From Leptoclinus maculatus (Eukaryota > Chordata > Actinopteri > Perciformes > Stichaeidae): 64,000 nucleotides of DNA. The DNA is taken from positions 1,490,729 through 1,554,728 of the forward strand of contig JAVDOI010000007.1 in the NCBI GenBank assembly GCA_032191485.1, read 5' to 3'. The notes beneath the pieces were generated by a model, which ran no database searches, was not told the origin of the DNA, and saw only the letters and a list, made by a program, of their open reading frames with translations. The position numbers and the translations under genes are program-made. Below, piece after piece: positions 35,871 to 48,218 of this stretch; positions within the stretch are counted from its first letter, which is position 1; each line of letters opens with the position of its first letter.

Positions 35871-36200
35871 ACGCAAAGCGGGTATAGGATTTTCCCACCA
35901 CAGTACATAGGCACAATTATTTACTGTCTTGTCCACCTGTCTGCCACAACGCCAGATTGGAATGTGTGTGTGTGGTCTAAAATGGGTATAAGTACCTAAT
36001 TAGTAATAGGGGAATAAACACAAAAGATAGAGCAAGTAACTCGTAGGTGACATATATTAGCTGGGTGACTGATATTAGCATGTGTAAACACATAGTAACA
36101 AACAGACAATGAGGGACTACCGTAACACAACACAAATGGTCTCTTTCACATCAGTAATCACATGACAGTCTATTGAACAGTACACTTTATTCGCAAACTC

Positions 36201-36426
36201 CTACTGCGGCTGTAATTACGACTACTACTACTACTACTACTATTGCTGAAACTAGTACTACTACAACTACTACTACTACTAGGGTTGCTGCTATTAGCAC
36301 CGCTAGGTAACGCTTTAGAACACAGCCCACAATGTAGAGTGTAATCCAGTTACATTTGACAGTTTCCAGTTATGTACCACTGCTAGATACAAGGGGACAA
36401 GATACATAGGAAACAAGAAGGTAACA
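36201..36426. repeat. Direct duplication, copy A
   Basis: Shares with 38318-38560 the run from 'ctactgcggctgtaatta' through 'gctattagcaccgctagg', 'acagcccacaatgtagag' and 'ggacaagatacatagg' to 'gaaggtaaca', with only a few changes outside the CTA tract. A recent duplication about 2.1 kb apart. Confidence 0.9.
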
Positions 36427-36997
36427 ATCTGGGAAAAAATAATTCATACTGTAAGTTTCGAACTAATGGGTATCTATTCCATTATCATTATGTACAATAT
36501 GACCTACTAACAACCATATGGCACTTATTGTACTTGTAATATCAGTATGTTTAACTACTATTCTAATGAGATGGAGCTAGAGATATTTTGTAAAGCTATT
36601 GCTGTGGTTTTGACATTTGGTCTGCTCAGTTTTGGATGTAAGTTGAAATTGTCCAAAGATGAGTTAAAAGATACTACTTTTTTTTACTTTTTAGCAATCT
36701 ACGCACACGACAGGTAAGGTTCACTTGGTTAAAGTCCTTCCACAGTGACTGACTGAGGTGAGTGTCTGCCTCATGGCATGGGGATTTCCAGAGCCTGTCT
36801 GGGCTGGAGTAGCACTGATAGAGCATTTTCTAATAGCAACAACAACTAGATGTTGTTGCTATTACTATTACTTCTGCTGCAACGAGTACCACTCTTGATG
36901 TCATTGCTGCTTCCGTTACTACTTCTACTTCTACTACTCCTACTACTACTACTACTACTAAAACAACTACTACTGCTGCTGTAATTACTACTACAAC

Positions 36998-38052
36998 CAG
37001 TGGCGGCTGGTGGAAAATGTTCTTGGTAGGGCTGTGCCACATCCAATCAATTTCAGCAAACATCCCAGAATGATTTAATGCAAACAAATTAAGGTATCAA
37101 ACGCGCATTACTACTTTGCAGTTAAATATTTAACATTTATTCCAACACGAAAAAAAGCAGTAAATAACACTTTCACAAACACGTCAGGACATCTTATTTT
37201 AGTCACCCTCACAGGGAGTTCAGTATAATATAATATATATAACATATAATAATATTCTGTATAATATAATAATATATATATATATATCATATAATATTCT
37301 GTATAATATAATAATATATATATCATATAATATTCTGTATAATATAATAATATATATGTCATATTCTGTCCTCGTTGTTTTAAAAAGCTAAATAAGTTAT
37401 TATCATGACGTCATCCAGCTAGTCAAACCTGTCTGGTGTACAGCTAGTAGAGAAGCTTCATGTACTGCTTCTCTTTCCTGCTAGTCTGCTGTCTGATTGT
37501 GAGGTCAGGCTGATCTGGGATCAGCTCTTTCAGTAGTTTCTCCTCTCAGTTCTCCTCTCAAACGGGTCTTGGAGGAGTAGTGCTCGCGCTGGCGCTCTCC
37601 TGTAGAGACTTCTCCTGACGAGAACGCGCAGCTTGGGGCAGGAAAAAAACTGCCCCAAGCTGAATCTATTTGAGGACGCTGATTGGCTGAATTGTATGTC
37701 ACTCATTTATATCTTTACTCAGCATTGGCTAAACTGCTTTATAGACCCGCCTCTTTGGGGCAGTTTTTCCAGCGCCCCAGCCAGCTGAGACGTGCACACA
37801 CAGAGAGGAAGAGCAGACAGGCAGAGAGGACAAGCAGGAAAAGCATATATTTACCGCAGATATCATATTTTACACATATTACTGGGTGATTCCATGTTTC
37901 AAAAACACAAATATTGACAATTTGTATAGTTTATTTTTATTTTAAATTTTATTTTTATTTTTATTTATATTTTTATTTTTATTTTTATTTTTATTTTTTG
38001 TAGCTCTAGGGGGGGCGGCGCCCTAGCGCCCTCTATGGACCAGCCGCCACTG
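36998..38052. mobile_element. hAT-type transposon, CAGTGGCGGCTGGT termini
   Basis: CAGTGGCGGCTGGT at the left and its reverse complement at the right. Perfect 8-bp duplication ACTACAAC at 36990-36997 and 38053-38060, within CTA-rich DNA. It is 1055 bp, with an internal AT-rich tandem block at about 37217-37368 and a 'gggggggcggcgcc' motif near the right end. No transposase frame. Confidence 0.9.
37217..37368. repeat. AT-rich tandem repeat, about 40-50-bp unit, inside the hAT element
   Basis: 'catataatattctgtata' + 'atataataatatatat' recurs three to four times with variable TA length. Confidence 0.8.
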
Positions 38053-38060
38053 ACTACAAC

Positions 38061-38195
38061 TACTACTAAAACTACTACTATAGCTGCTGCTCTTACTTTT
38101 TCTACCTCTACTACTACTGCCGCTACTTCTATTTCTACTGCTGTAATTACTACAACCAAACTACTAAAACTACTACTACTGCTGCTGTAATTACG

Positions 38196-38259
<64 letters not shown>

Positions 38260-39205
38260 TTACTGAAACTACTGTTACTACAATAGCTGCTGATGTTACT
38301 ATGTTTACTTCTACTACTACTGCGGCTGTAATTACTACTACTAATAAAACTAAACTACTATATAAACTACTATTGCTGAAACTAGTACTACTACTACAAC
38401 TACTACTACTAGGGTTGCTGCTATTAGCACCGCTAGGTAACGCTTTAGAACACAGCCCACAATGTAGAGTGTAATTCTTCCAGTTACATTTGACAGTTTA
38501 CAGTTATGTACCACTGCTAGATACAAGGGGACAAGATACATAGGAAACAAGAAGGTAACATCTTCACATCAAGTTCCCTTCTACCAATCAGTATGTACTG
38601 TACTGGTACTCAACAAACTTACACTGTGAAGAAGAATTACACCGTACGTTGCTTACCGTATTCTAGCCTACTGCTACTGCTACTGCTACTGCTACAGCTA
38701 GTACTACTGCTACTGCTACAGCTAGTACTACTGCTACTGCTACAGCTAGTACTACTGCTACAGCTAGTACTACTGCTACTGCTACAGCTAGTACTACTGC
38801 TACTGCTACAGCTAGTACTACTGCTACAGCTAGTACTACTGCTACTGCTACAGCTAGTACTACTGCTACTTCTACTTCTACAGCTAGTACTACTGCTACT
38901 TCTACTTCTACAGCTAGTACTACTGCTACTTCTACAGCTAGTACTACTGCTACAACTACTACTACTTCTACAGCTAGTACTACTGCTACAACTACTGCTA
39001 CTTCTACAGCTAGTACTACTGCTACAACTACTACTACTTCTACAGCTAGTACTACTGCTACTTCTACAGCTAGTACTACTGCTACAACTACTGCTACTTC
39101 TACAGCTAGTACTACTGCTACAACTACTACTACTTCTACAGCTAGTACTACTGCTACTTCTACAGCTAGTACTACTGCTACTGCTACAACTACTACTACT
39201 GTTAA
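38061..39205. repeat. CTA-rich trinucleotide expansion
   Basis: Long (CTA)n and (ACTACTGCTACAGCTAGT)n-type runs. From 38661 an 18-21-bp motif 'gctacagctagtactact' repeats about 22 times. All period lengths are multiples of 3, so up to 303 codons are open on plus and 221 on minus. Copy B of the direct duplication (38318-38560) interrupts it. Confidence 0.9.
38318..38560. repeat. Direct duplication, copy B
   Basis: Partner of 36201-36426. It differs mainly by extra CTA units and a 4-bp 'ttct' insertion in 'gtgtaattcttccagtt'. Confidence 0.9.
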
Positions 39206-40140
39206 CAACTAGTAATGGTATTACTGCTATTAATACCACAACTAGAATCATTACTACTACTGTTATTAATATTGGTAGTATTCCAAAGGAAACTGCTTCC
39301 ACAACATGTGTCTATAACTCTATCTATAGAAGCACATATACTGCACAGAAGAATACCTTGTCAAAGAGTATCTGGCTGGTATTATTTGGTGGACATTCAA
39401 GCTCTTTAAATGAAGAATTTACAGTTGAACACTATCTGCCCATCTGTCCTACCCTCGTTCATCTTCCTCCCTCCTTCCTCTCCCCTCGCCCCTCCTCCCA
39501 TTAGACCCTCTGGCGCTCCCTTCTTCCCTCTCTCTGGGTTAATAGTTCTAATTAAAGGCCATCCGGGGTTTGGCCAGTGCTTGGAACAGTCGAACAGGGA
39601 GGAACAATTCTGTCTTTTCATGGCCCTCCTCACCCTCCACCCCCAGCCCACCTGGCCAGGCCAACGCAGGAGAGAAGACAGATATTTCTGTTACATTGAG
39701 CTCTGTGGGACTCACTGGCACAGACACATGTATCCACTGAGTGGATGTATAGATTTACATCCTGGCGCTGGAGAAACAGTCTATGTGGGACCCAGGTTGT
39801 TACAGAAAGGGGGATTTTGTAAATAGAGGTTTTGGAAAAGATACTAAAGATTCTCCTTCTCAAGCATTGTTTCCATGCGTCATCGCTGTCATTTAGAGCT
39901 TCTTTCCACTGACAGCCCTGTTCCTCTAAAATCTCAATTCTCTCATTTTCTGTTTTCTCTTTCTTATCCTGACTCTTGACCCCCCATGAGGTCAAATGTA
40001 ATCCCTGACATATTCAAAGTTACAAGGTGACGAGGTTCGTTTGTTTTCATTGTTTAACAAAGAATTGCAAAAGAACCTGCCGCTGAACCCTCCTTCGAAC
40101 CTCATTTTCTGGACCTCTGAATCTCTAAAATCCTGCACAG

Positions 40141-40287
40141 GCTGGAGAACGACTGGAGAACGACTGGAGAACGACTGGAGAACGACTGGAGAACGACTGG
40201 ACTGGAGAACGACTGGAGAACGACTGGAGAACGACTGGAGAACGACTGGAGAACGACTGGAGAACGACTGGAGAACGACTGGAGAAC
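40141..40287. repeat. 11-bp tandem repeat (GAGAACGACTG), about 13 copies
   Basis: Essentially perfect copies with one 5-bp interruption ('gactggactgg') in the middle. Confidence 0.95.
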
Positions 40288-40569
40288 CAGTTTGTCGAAG
40301 CACCTCATCACAATGGGTGTGAGTGCCACGGGGCGGTAGTCCTTCAGACACTTCAGGCACAGGAATGATGGCGCATTTATAAAAACAATGGTTTACCAAA
40401 TTACTATTGCAGTTAAATGAAATTGTCTGTTTTTATTTGCCCAGTTTTTAAAATATAGTTTGTCCAGGGCAAAACACGAAACAATTTGAATTTAAAACAT
40501 TTGAAATCTTACAGATCTTATATCTGTTGTATTGGTCAGTCTCAAAGAAGAACAGCAGCTGTATTCATC

Positions 40570-40700
40570 ACATCTGGCTCAAGGATGAACTGATGACATC
40601 TCGGTGGTCAAAGGTCACTGTGACCAAAACGTGTTTTTGGCCATAACTCAATAATTCATATGCTGATTATGAGAATTTCCCTCAAAAGTCTAATAGGATA
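40570..40700 (-). repeat. Dispersed repeat copy with perfect ERE palindrome and DR1
   Basis: TGGTCAAAGGTCA (DR1, 40605-40617) overlaps GGTCACTGTGACC (ERE, 40613-40625), followed by 'ttttggccataactca', then 'gagaatttccctcaa'. This is the inverted-orientation counterpart of 6810-7010 and lies about 3.3 kb downstream (in gene sense) of the presumed HAS3 5' exon. Confidence 0.7.
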
Positions 40701-42131
40701 AGATTATGATGATGATCTTTCACTTCCTGTGATATTTACTGTGCTTCATTGTTACTTGGACAGAATAACGTCTTTATTTTGAGTCATGTTTTATTCATTT
40801 TTTCTCTCTTCAGCTGCTGAACGTTCACCAGCCGCTCTCTAGCTGTCTGCTAGCAGTGTATAGCAGCACAGTGGCTATACCAGAGGTTGATGAGAACAGA
40901 GACAGGATGTATTAGCTTGTTGCTACATTCAAGCTGTGTATTGGAGTGGAAGTACATATGCTGTGCCATGACATGCCAAGACATTTTTGGCCATCTTGGA
41001 ATCTTCTCACATGTTCTTATAATGTTGTCGTATACCCAGTGAGAAGGCAGACGTGGAGGTCAGATGAAGAAGTGAGGGAGAGATGACAGCTGGAACTGAG
41101 AAGTATTGAGGAAGTGTCCGGGTGAACAGGCTGGGGAGAGGACAGGCCCTATATATGTCCATGTTCATCACACCAACAACATGGAATATGTGATGAATTA
41201 CACCAATTAACCTGCCAGCTCACTTCCTCACTTCCTGCTAATGTTAGCCTTGACATTATCAATGAGATGAGTCAAGGTCAACGCTGGGCAGGGCAGCAAA
41301 CAACAATATGAGGAGAGAGTTATGATGTGAAACACAAAATACAGAATAAAACAACTGTAAAAACAAAAGACTTCAGGGTAGTTTTAACTGTATTATTCAT
41401 ATTCATCAAAAGATAAATGCTGTCTGTTCATGACCTCCTTTAGCACTAGTGTCAGCATGTTTTTATTATTAATTACTAGTATTATTGCCATTTCCACCTT
41501 TACTGGACAGTTTGACAGTGAAGATGCAGACAGATATGAATCAAACGGGGAGGCTGCGTTTATGTAGCGTATACATGCGGCTCGGAGCCATTTGGTTCTT
41601 GACTATTCTCAGCTGGTAACTTAGCAACGCTGCGTTTCACTGCTGTGACGCCATCTTCAATGTGACGCTCGCTTCATCGGCTTCCTAACGGAGGAGCGTC
41701 TGCACTTTGTTGTACGGCAGTTTAAAAGATCTGTGTTGAGTGGACACATGAATTGTGGTTGTTATTGATCTGGCGTAGCTATTTAAATATACAGGTTTGT
41801 GCAATATGTCCCGTGTCATGCTAGTGACCGTTCTCTCCGACCAATCAGTGGTCTGCAGTGTTTGAACTCGTCCTTCTCGTATCAGCTCAGCTCTCTTGGA
41901 ACCTCGACCAAAAAAAGTACCATATCCACATCTTTAGCTCACGGAGATGCAAAAATAACTTCTGTAATGTGTAACAAACTGAGCTGAACTGGACGGCTTG
42001 GTGGGAACCAGGCTTATCTCTGAGTCCTGTTTGGTGATGGGCAGGTAGTGTACAGCAGGTGTTTCACTCCTTTCTGCTGCTGCTGGAAAACGAGCTTAAT
42101 GAAAGCCGTGAAGAACCAAACTGCAACAATG

Positions 42132-42168
42132 ACGTCCCCCAAACACCCCCAAACACCCCCAAACACCA
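42132..42168. repeat. 10-bp tandem repeat (CCCCCAAACA), about 3.5 copies
   Basis: On the minus strand this gives three GGGGG tracts spaced by TGTTT plus a neighbouring GG, a near-quadruplex motif. Confidence 0.8.
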
Positions 42169-43068
42169 AAACACTGAGAACGAGGTGAAGAGGAAACAAC
42201 AAGTACGTCTGCTGGCAATCAAAGCATTTTATTAACCTATGTAAAATAATGTGCCATAATTCGTAGATGTTTTGGTATGTTGTCCACATAGAGAGCTGTA
42301 CAGGTGTGTGGAACCAACACACGTTATTCACTACGATATGTCAGCCAGGAGACGCAGAACGTTCCCCATGTGACACTAAGTCCAGGTGGATGTTTTCGTC
42401 ACGTAACTTTGTACGACGATCGAAACCTAACAAAGTAGTTCTGTTGCCCGAGACGAAGATCGTTTGGAAAAGGCCGTGTGCATGTAACGAGCAGACATCG
42501 AGCCATGCTGCTGGCTTTCGTAAGAAAACGCATGAAAAAGGAGAAGTACCTTTGTGAAGGTCACACGTTGCTGCTGGTAACAGACGTCTTTACTTGTTTA
42601 CGTGTAACAAGTAGAACAAAGTGATACAGTTTGACCTGACAGAGTAAAGTCAGCTCCACAGCCATCTAAACTCTAACAGCAGCAACACAATATATACAAG
42701 GTCATACCAGACCAAGTGAGGCTTCATGTTGAAATGAGCAACGGTGTTCTTTAGAGGTTATGAATTTAACTTTACATTTGTTATTTCTTCCCTCCAGCTT
42801 ATAGCCATCAACGAATCCACCGTTTTGACTGGAGGCGTCTATCTAATCTATTTCACCTGAGGTCTCATAAGTAGCCTGTTAAATACTAGCAGGCTTTGTG
42901 TAAAAAGCAACCAGACCCGGCAGGTCCGGCGTGGCAGTGATGCCATGGAAAACCAAACAGGCCAGCGTTTCCTTTGGAGGAGACAGAAGCCTTCAAACGG
43001 CCGCTCTGAGGCGTTCCTGTCAACCGTTTCCTACCGGTCACCGTCCGCCTCCAGAGGGGGAAAAAGCA

Positions 43069-43070
<2 letters not shown>

Positions 43071-43153
<83 letters not shown>

Positions 43154-43177
43154 GATAATGTACCACACACACACACA

Positions 43178-43243
<66 letters not shown>

Positions 43244-43252
43244 GATAATGTA

Positions 43253-43336
<84 letters not shown>
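43071..43336. repeat. Compound (CA)n microsatellite in three blocks
   Basis: CA runs separated twice by the identical 'gtgataatgtacc' spacer. This indicates that a CA block plus spacer has been duplicated as a unit. Confidence 0.95.
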
Positions 43337-43339
<3 letters not shown>

Positions 43340-43449
43340 TTCCTCACCTCATTACTGAGTCATTTTACAACTTCCCCCTTTAAAGCAGAAGGAGCAGCAG
43401 TTCTGGAATTTATTTAGTCCTGTTCAAGTTAATTAGTTTACTAACTGAC

Positions 43450-43452
<3 letters not shown>

Positions 43453-43541
<89 letters not shown>
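43453..43541. repeat. (CA)n microsatellite
   Basis: About 89 nt of pure CA. Confidence 0.95.
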
Positions 43542-43544
<3 letters not shown>

Positions 43545-43885
43545 GTCAAGCAGAAGAAATATTTTCTCTACCTCACATTGCAAACACATTCACCACACAC
43601 ACACAGAACACACTCGAGTCTTTGTACAGATTTTTCGGACTAATGTTGCTTATTTCAACGTTCCTAAACTTCCATTCAGTTCATGTCCCTCTTGAACAGG
43701 TTTGATCTCACGCGAGTACTTTCATTCATTCTCTTTTCCAAAACCTTAACAAGTATTGATTTAATCCTGAACCCAAGTTTAAACAGTCCTTAATGCGGAC
43801 CACCAGACAGCAGATGTGTCTCATCTTTCTGTGCTAGTAGCAGCAATTTACATCATAAAGACAAACGATGTTTTAAAACCCTTAC

Positions 43886-44790
43886 CTTCCTGATCCAGTG
43901 GACCCTCTGTCTTTGTCTCCCCCTGAGGACTCCCCCCAAATCTCCGTCCGCCTGGTCCGTCCGTTGAGCCGGGACGTCCAGCCCTCTCCTCTCCTCAGCA
44001 CAGCGCTCTCCTTGTTCTGTACCCCCCCTTCTACTAGCTCACACTACATCTTTATTCCAGCCTGCTCACTTAATTCAGGAGATCCCGCATCCAAAAATAC
44101 AGCAGGCAGCTGAAACCTCTACCCTCCACCACTTTCCTGAGCCAGCCTCCCCGCTGCCTGCTCCTCCCCCACCTCCTCCACCTCCTCCCTCTATCTCCCA
44201 GGACTGTCCCAGGGCATGAAGCCCCCCAGCTGAGATGTGATCAGAGGTGCTCAGCCAGCAGCTGATGCTGGTATAGTCTTACGTCTGTAGCTCACAGGTT
44301 GGGGGCAGTAGCTAGTCCGGCCTCTGGTGCTCTCCATCCACGCTCCTGATTTCCATCAGCATGGGGCCAAAGTGATGGTGAAGGTGAAGACCGCGGGCCA
44401 AAGTGGGGTCCTCAAGTCTGATTTCCTCCTTGCGCCGTGCAACGAATCCCCCCAGGTTTCCTCACCTCCCCCCCTCTTCTTCCTCTGTCCCGTGCTGCAG
44501 TATTAACTCGTCTCTGCATCCCCTGTTTGCAGCAGAGCCTAAATCATGTTTCCTCCTCTCCCCCTCTGTCACACTGTCCCGACTGGCTGGCAGACTGACG
44601 CTGCTGAGCTTCTCCTCCACAGCTCCCCTCTCTGTCTCCTAGAACCCCCTTCTCCTCTCCTCTCCTCGCTCTCCCCCCTTCCCTCCCTGGACACCCCAGC
44701 TAGTTCCCTATCTCTCTGCAATGCAGCCAGCAGCCTCCAACAAGCCCGGGGACTGTTTGACCGGAGCCCCCTCTACTCTCCACCTCTCCG
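43886..44790 (-). other. has3: Probable 5' non-coding exon of HAS3
   Basis: The HAS3 coding exon at 34701 starts right after a pyrimidine-rich tract and CAG, so a 5' exon must splice in. On the minus strand at 43886/43885 there is an AG|GTAAGG donor, the strongest seen in the upstream region. It ends a purine-rich, stop-rich, GC-elevated stretch. A TAAATAAATAAG TATA-like box near 44825-44835 would place the start around 44790. The left border is a sequence-based donor; the right border is only a guess. Confidence 0.4.
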
Positions 44791-47258
44791 CATGACTCAA
44801 AGCATCCTTTATGGTCTTATTTATTTACCCTCCCTCCCTCTCCTCTCCTGCTCTGAAGCTAAGCTGCTGACGTCCTGCAGGTTCCACGGCTGGGCTGGCA
44901 GCCTCGTACACACACTGCACTACGCCACTGAGGATCGGTACATCACAACGCATTTCATTTACGTTTAAAACAGGCTCAACCACCCCACAAGTACAGCATC
45001 TCTCACGCTCTACATTGTCCTTTCTGGCTCCCTGACCGTACCACATGGTGAGGAAACGTCATTACTGTAGAATCTCATGGTTTCATCGGCTCTGTCAGTG
45101 GGAAACAGGGTCAAACTAACTGTAGCTCACTTTACAGGCTTTGAATTGTGCTTCTGCAGAGATACACATCGGGCTGGGTATCTATACCTTTTGTGAATAA
45201 GCAGAAATAAACTAGTACCAAGTAGTATCAAATGATATCTGCAATTGATCCTTTTTGTGCTCAGATCTAGAAAAAGAAATCCATTTGTATGGTTCTTTGA
45301 TTTTACGTGAAGTGTTATTGCTCCACTACCTGCACAGAGCCAGGACCGCTGCACACGGTGCTGCACACATCCATCTGAGCAACGGTGCTAACAGCGCGAC
45401 CAGTGGCAGCAGTGCTGACACAGCTAACGGGTAGAAGCACCATAAACATGTCGAGGGATTCTACAGAAGGCCGATTCCTTTTGAGACATTTTAGAAACAC
45501 GAGGTCTAAATCTACACTGGAGTAAATATTTTGCAGCCAAATGAAATGTACAGGATATTCAACCTTGGTTTCTTTATAATGCATTTAACACTTGACTTCT
45601 TTCTTTACAGGGCAACATAACAGTCCATGAATATGAGATATGACTTTACAGATCATTACAATCCCTCCTCTGCACTGTGGAGGTCGTTTTATGGCGTTTT
45701 GACGATTATAGTCGTTGATTCGTTGATTCTTGATTGTGTGTCCTCTGGCGTATCCAAGAACAATGCAACAAATAGCACAATGAGCATCAACGCACATTCC
45801 TTGTTTGAACGCCATCAGGCTCAAATTACAACGAATGACAATAAACACATTCAAACTCATGATTGATCACTGATGCCTTTTCTTATATATTCCCCTGGAA
45901 GTTGAAACACATTCCATCATTGTCTTCATGGTTTTGTAAAATAGTCCCTTTATGATATCCGATAAATGAATTATAAAAAAGCACCGCTTCTTATTTTCTT
46001 TGGTATTTTGGTCATATACAGATATGCCATGATGATTGCTGGGTAATATGTAGATATTGTCCCGTGTCCAAAGGTTGGAACAACGTAAACACACCTTATT
46101 GTTGGTGTTAAACGTCATAACCTCCTGAGTTAACGCAGGTGGAGATGTGGAGATGACTAAAGCTTGTGTTCCTACGCTGCCTGCCACACAGTGAGACCTT
46201 GACTCCCAGTTGGGGGAAACATCCATGGGTCGCACACAAAGCTGCCGCTGCTTGTGTTTGCTGTATGTTCACACAGAAGGTCATGTGTCGCCCAATGGGA
46301 GACACAAAAGAAGGAATGTCTCACTGACTCTGTTCAAACCCTCCTGGACCCTTGTTGACATAAAGTAGTTCAAATGATTCCATTGACCACTGGCCACCAT
46401 TGAAGTATCTCAGTAGAATGGGAGGAGCCTCTGATTGTCTTCACACTGCTGTGGTGGATCGCTGAGGACTCACGGTAGTGCAGTGTTGAGTGCGAGCTCT
46501 TGAGATACGGGACATGATTCACTGTTACTGTGTAGAGTATTGAGAGGGGAGCCCTATCATCGGTTACACTGCTGACTACAGCGTGCTCTCCCTCACTCCA
46601 TACATGACGAGAAGCATGCTGGGTACACTTCTTCTTCTGTGAATGTCTGTGAGCTTCTGCTCCCCAATGATACGTACACTGGAGCATGTCCTGGCTGCTG
46701 CATCGCTCAGGAACAACGCGGTGTTGAGTGTGAAGCAACCGGCCCGTTTGAAATGGTATAACGATATAAAGGTGCAAATACAGTTTTGTACAAGTCTGAG
46801 TTTGTGTAGAAAGCTAAAGTAATGATACCAAAGCAGGCGCACTTGATAGAAGTAGAACGGTTCCTTCATCCTAAAACCTTTGTTCCGTTTGTCTCAATGA
46901 GGTAAAAAGACATTCCTGCATGAACATTTCACTCTTACAGTAATTTGACACAGAAGCAGATTTGCATTCACGAGTAATTAAAAGAACTTGTTGCATTCAA
47001 TATTCAATAACTCCTCTTTGATTACACAGTCCATGTTTCACCTTATCGTGATGTTGTGTTTGTTGAAATCCAGTTCCTCTCGCTGGTGGTTCCAAAGTCA
47101 TCCACCAGCTAACTGTGACTGTCGGGATCGGCAACTGTTACATCGTTTTATTTCATGGGCATGAAGATTTAGTGCGTCCATTTCAGTAACTGTCACATCC
47201 TTCACCACCTCCTCCTCCTCCTCCCAGCCACTCATTCATCTTCATGAAACCATTCCCT

Positions 47259-47540
<282 letters not shown>

Positions 47541-48063
47541 TCTTTTCTGTATCCGCATTACAAGCTGCACCAATGGTTTACATACAGCGTGTCGAATGTA
47601 TTCATATTGATCCAACATTAGACATCAACACAACCAAAGTTAGCGTTACACTAATGACTCAGCTATCGTTAGCTACCGATAGCTGACAGTTTGGCTAACA
47701 TTAATGCTAGACTAGTAACGTCACCAGACCACATCTTGAGAGTGTTGAGACAGGGTACAGGTCTTGGGGCTTGTGAAAAATGGGCCCAATATTTACACAT
47801 AATCTGTGTTGTTGGAGTGAGTAGCAGTGAGCAGAGGTAAAGGTTTCTACAGGTGGAGTAGTATTCCCAATGGCTAGTGAATCGAGCGACATGTAGAAGC
47901 AGTGGAGTGACCCTTTAAGCTCGACATCCAGCCTGGTTGTCCTCCATCAAGTGATCACTAATAAGATCCTAATAATAAAACAGTGGCAGTATCGGTATGA
48001 ACAGTTACCTATTTTTATACTTTGTACATATAATACAAATTGAGAACAAGATGTTTTTAGAAC

Positions 48064-48069
48064 TTTATT
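48064..48069 (-). terminator. Candidate poly(A) signal of TANGO6
   Basis: TTTATT on plus (AATAAA on minus), 150 nt beyond the TANGO6 stop codon. Confidence 0.6.
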
Positions 48070-48218
48070 TTGGAAGTGGATTGTTGGCAGTACAGTAGAA
48101 CCCGATGGTATACGGTCACTTCATAAGGTCCAGAGCCATGAAATCCACATCACATGGAGGCAGAACTAGTGCTGAAGTCCAAACAGTGAGGAGGTGATGA
48201 GGAGATACAAATGTAGCT

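Noticed and set aside
38593..39504. 303-codon Leu/Gln-rich frame and its antisense
   Set aside because: CTA/CTG trinucleotide expansion; no homology and no gene structure.
43898..44968. Ser/Pro/Leu-rich plus-strand frames (71, 79 and 140 codons)
   Set aside because: They are antisense to the purine-rich probable HAS3 5' exon. Composition explains the open frames and no family is recognisable.
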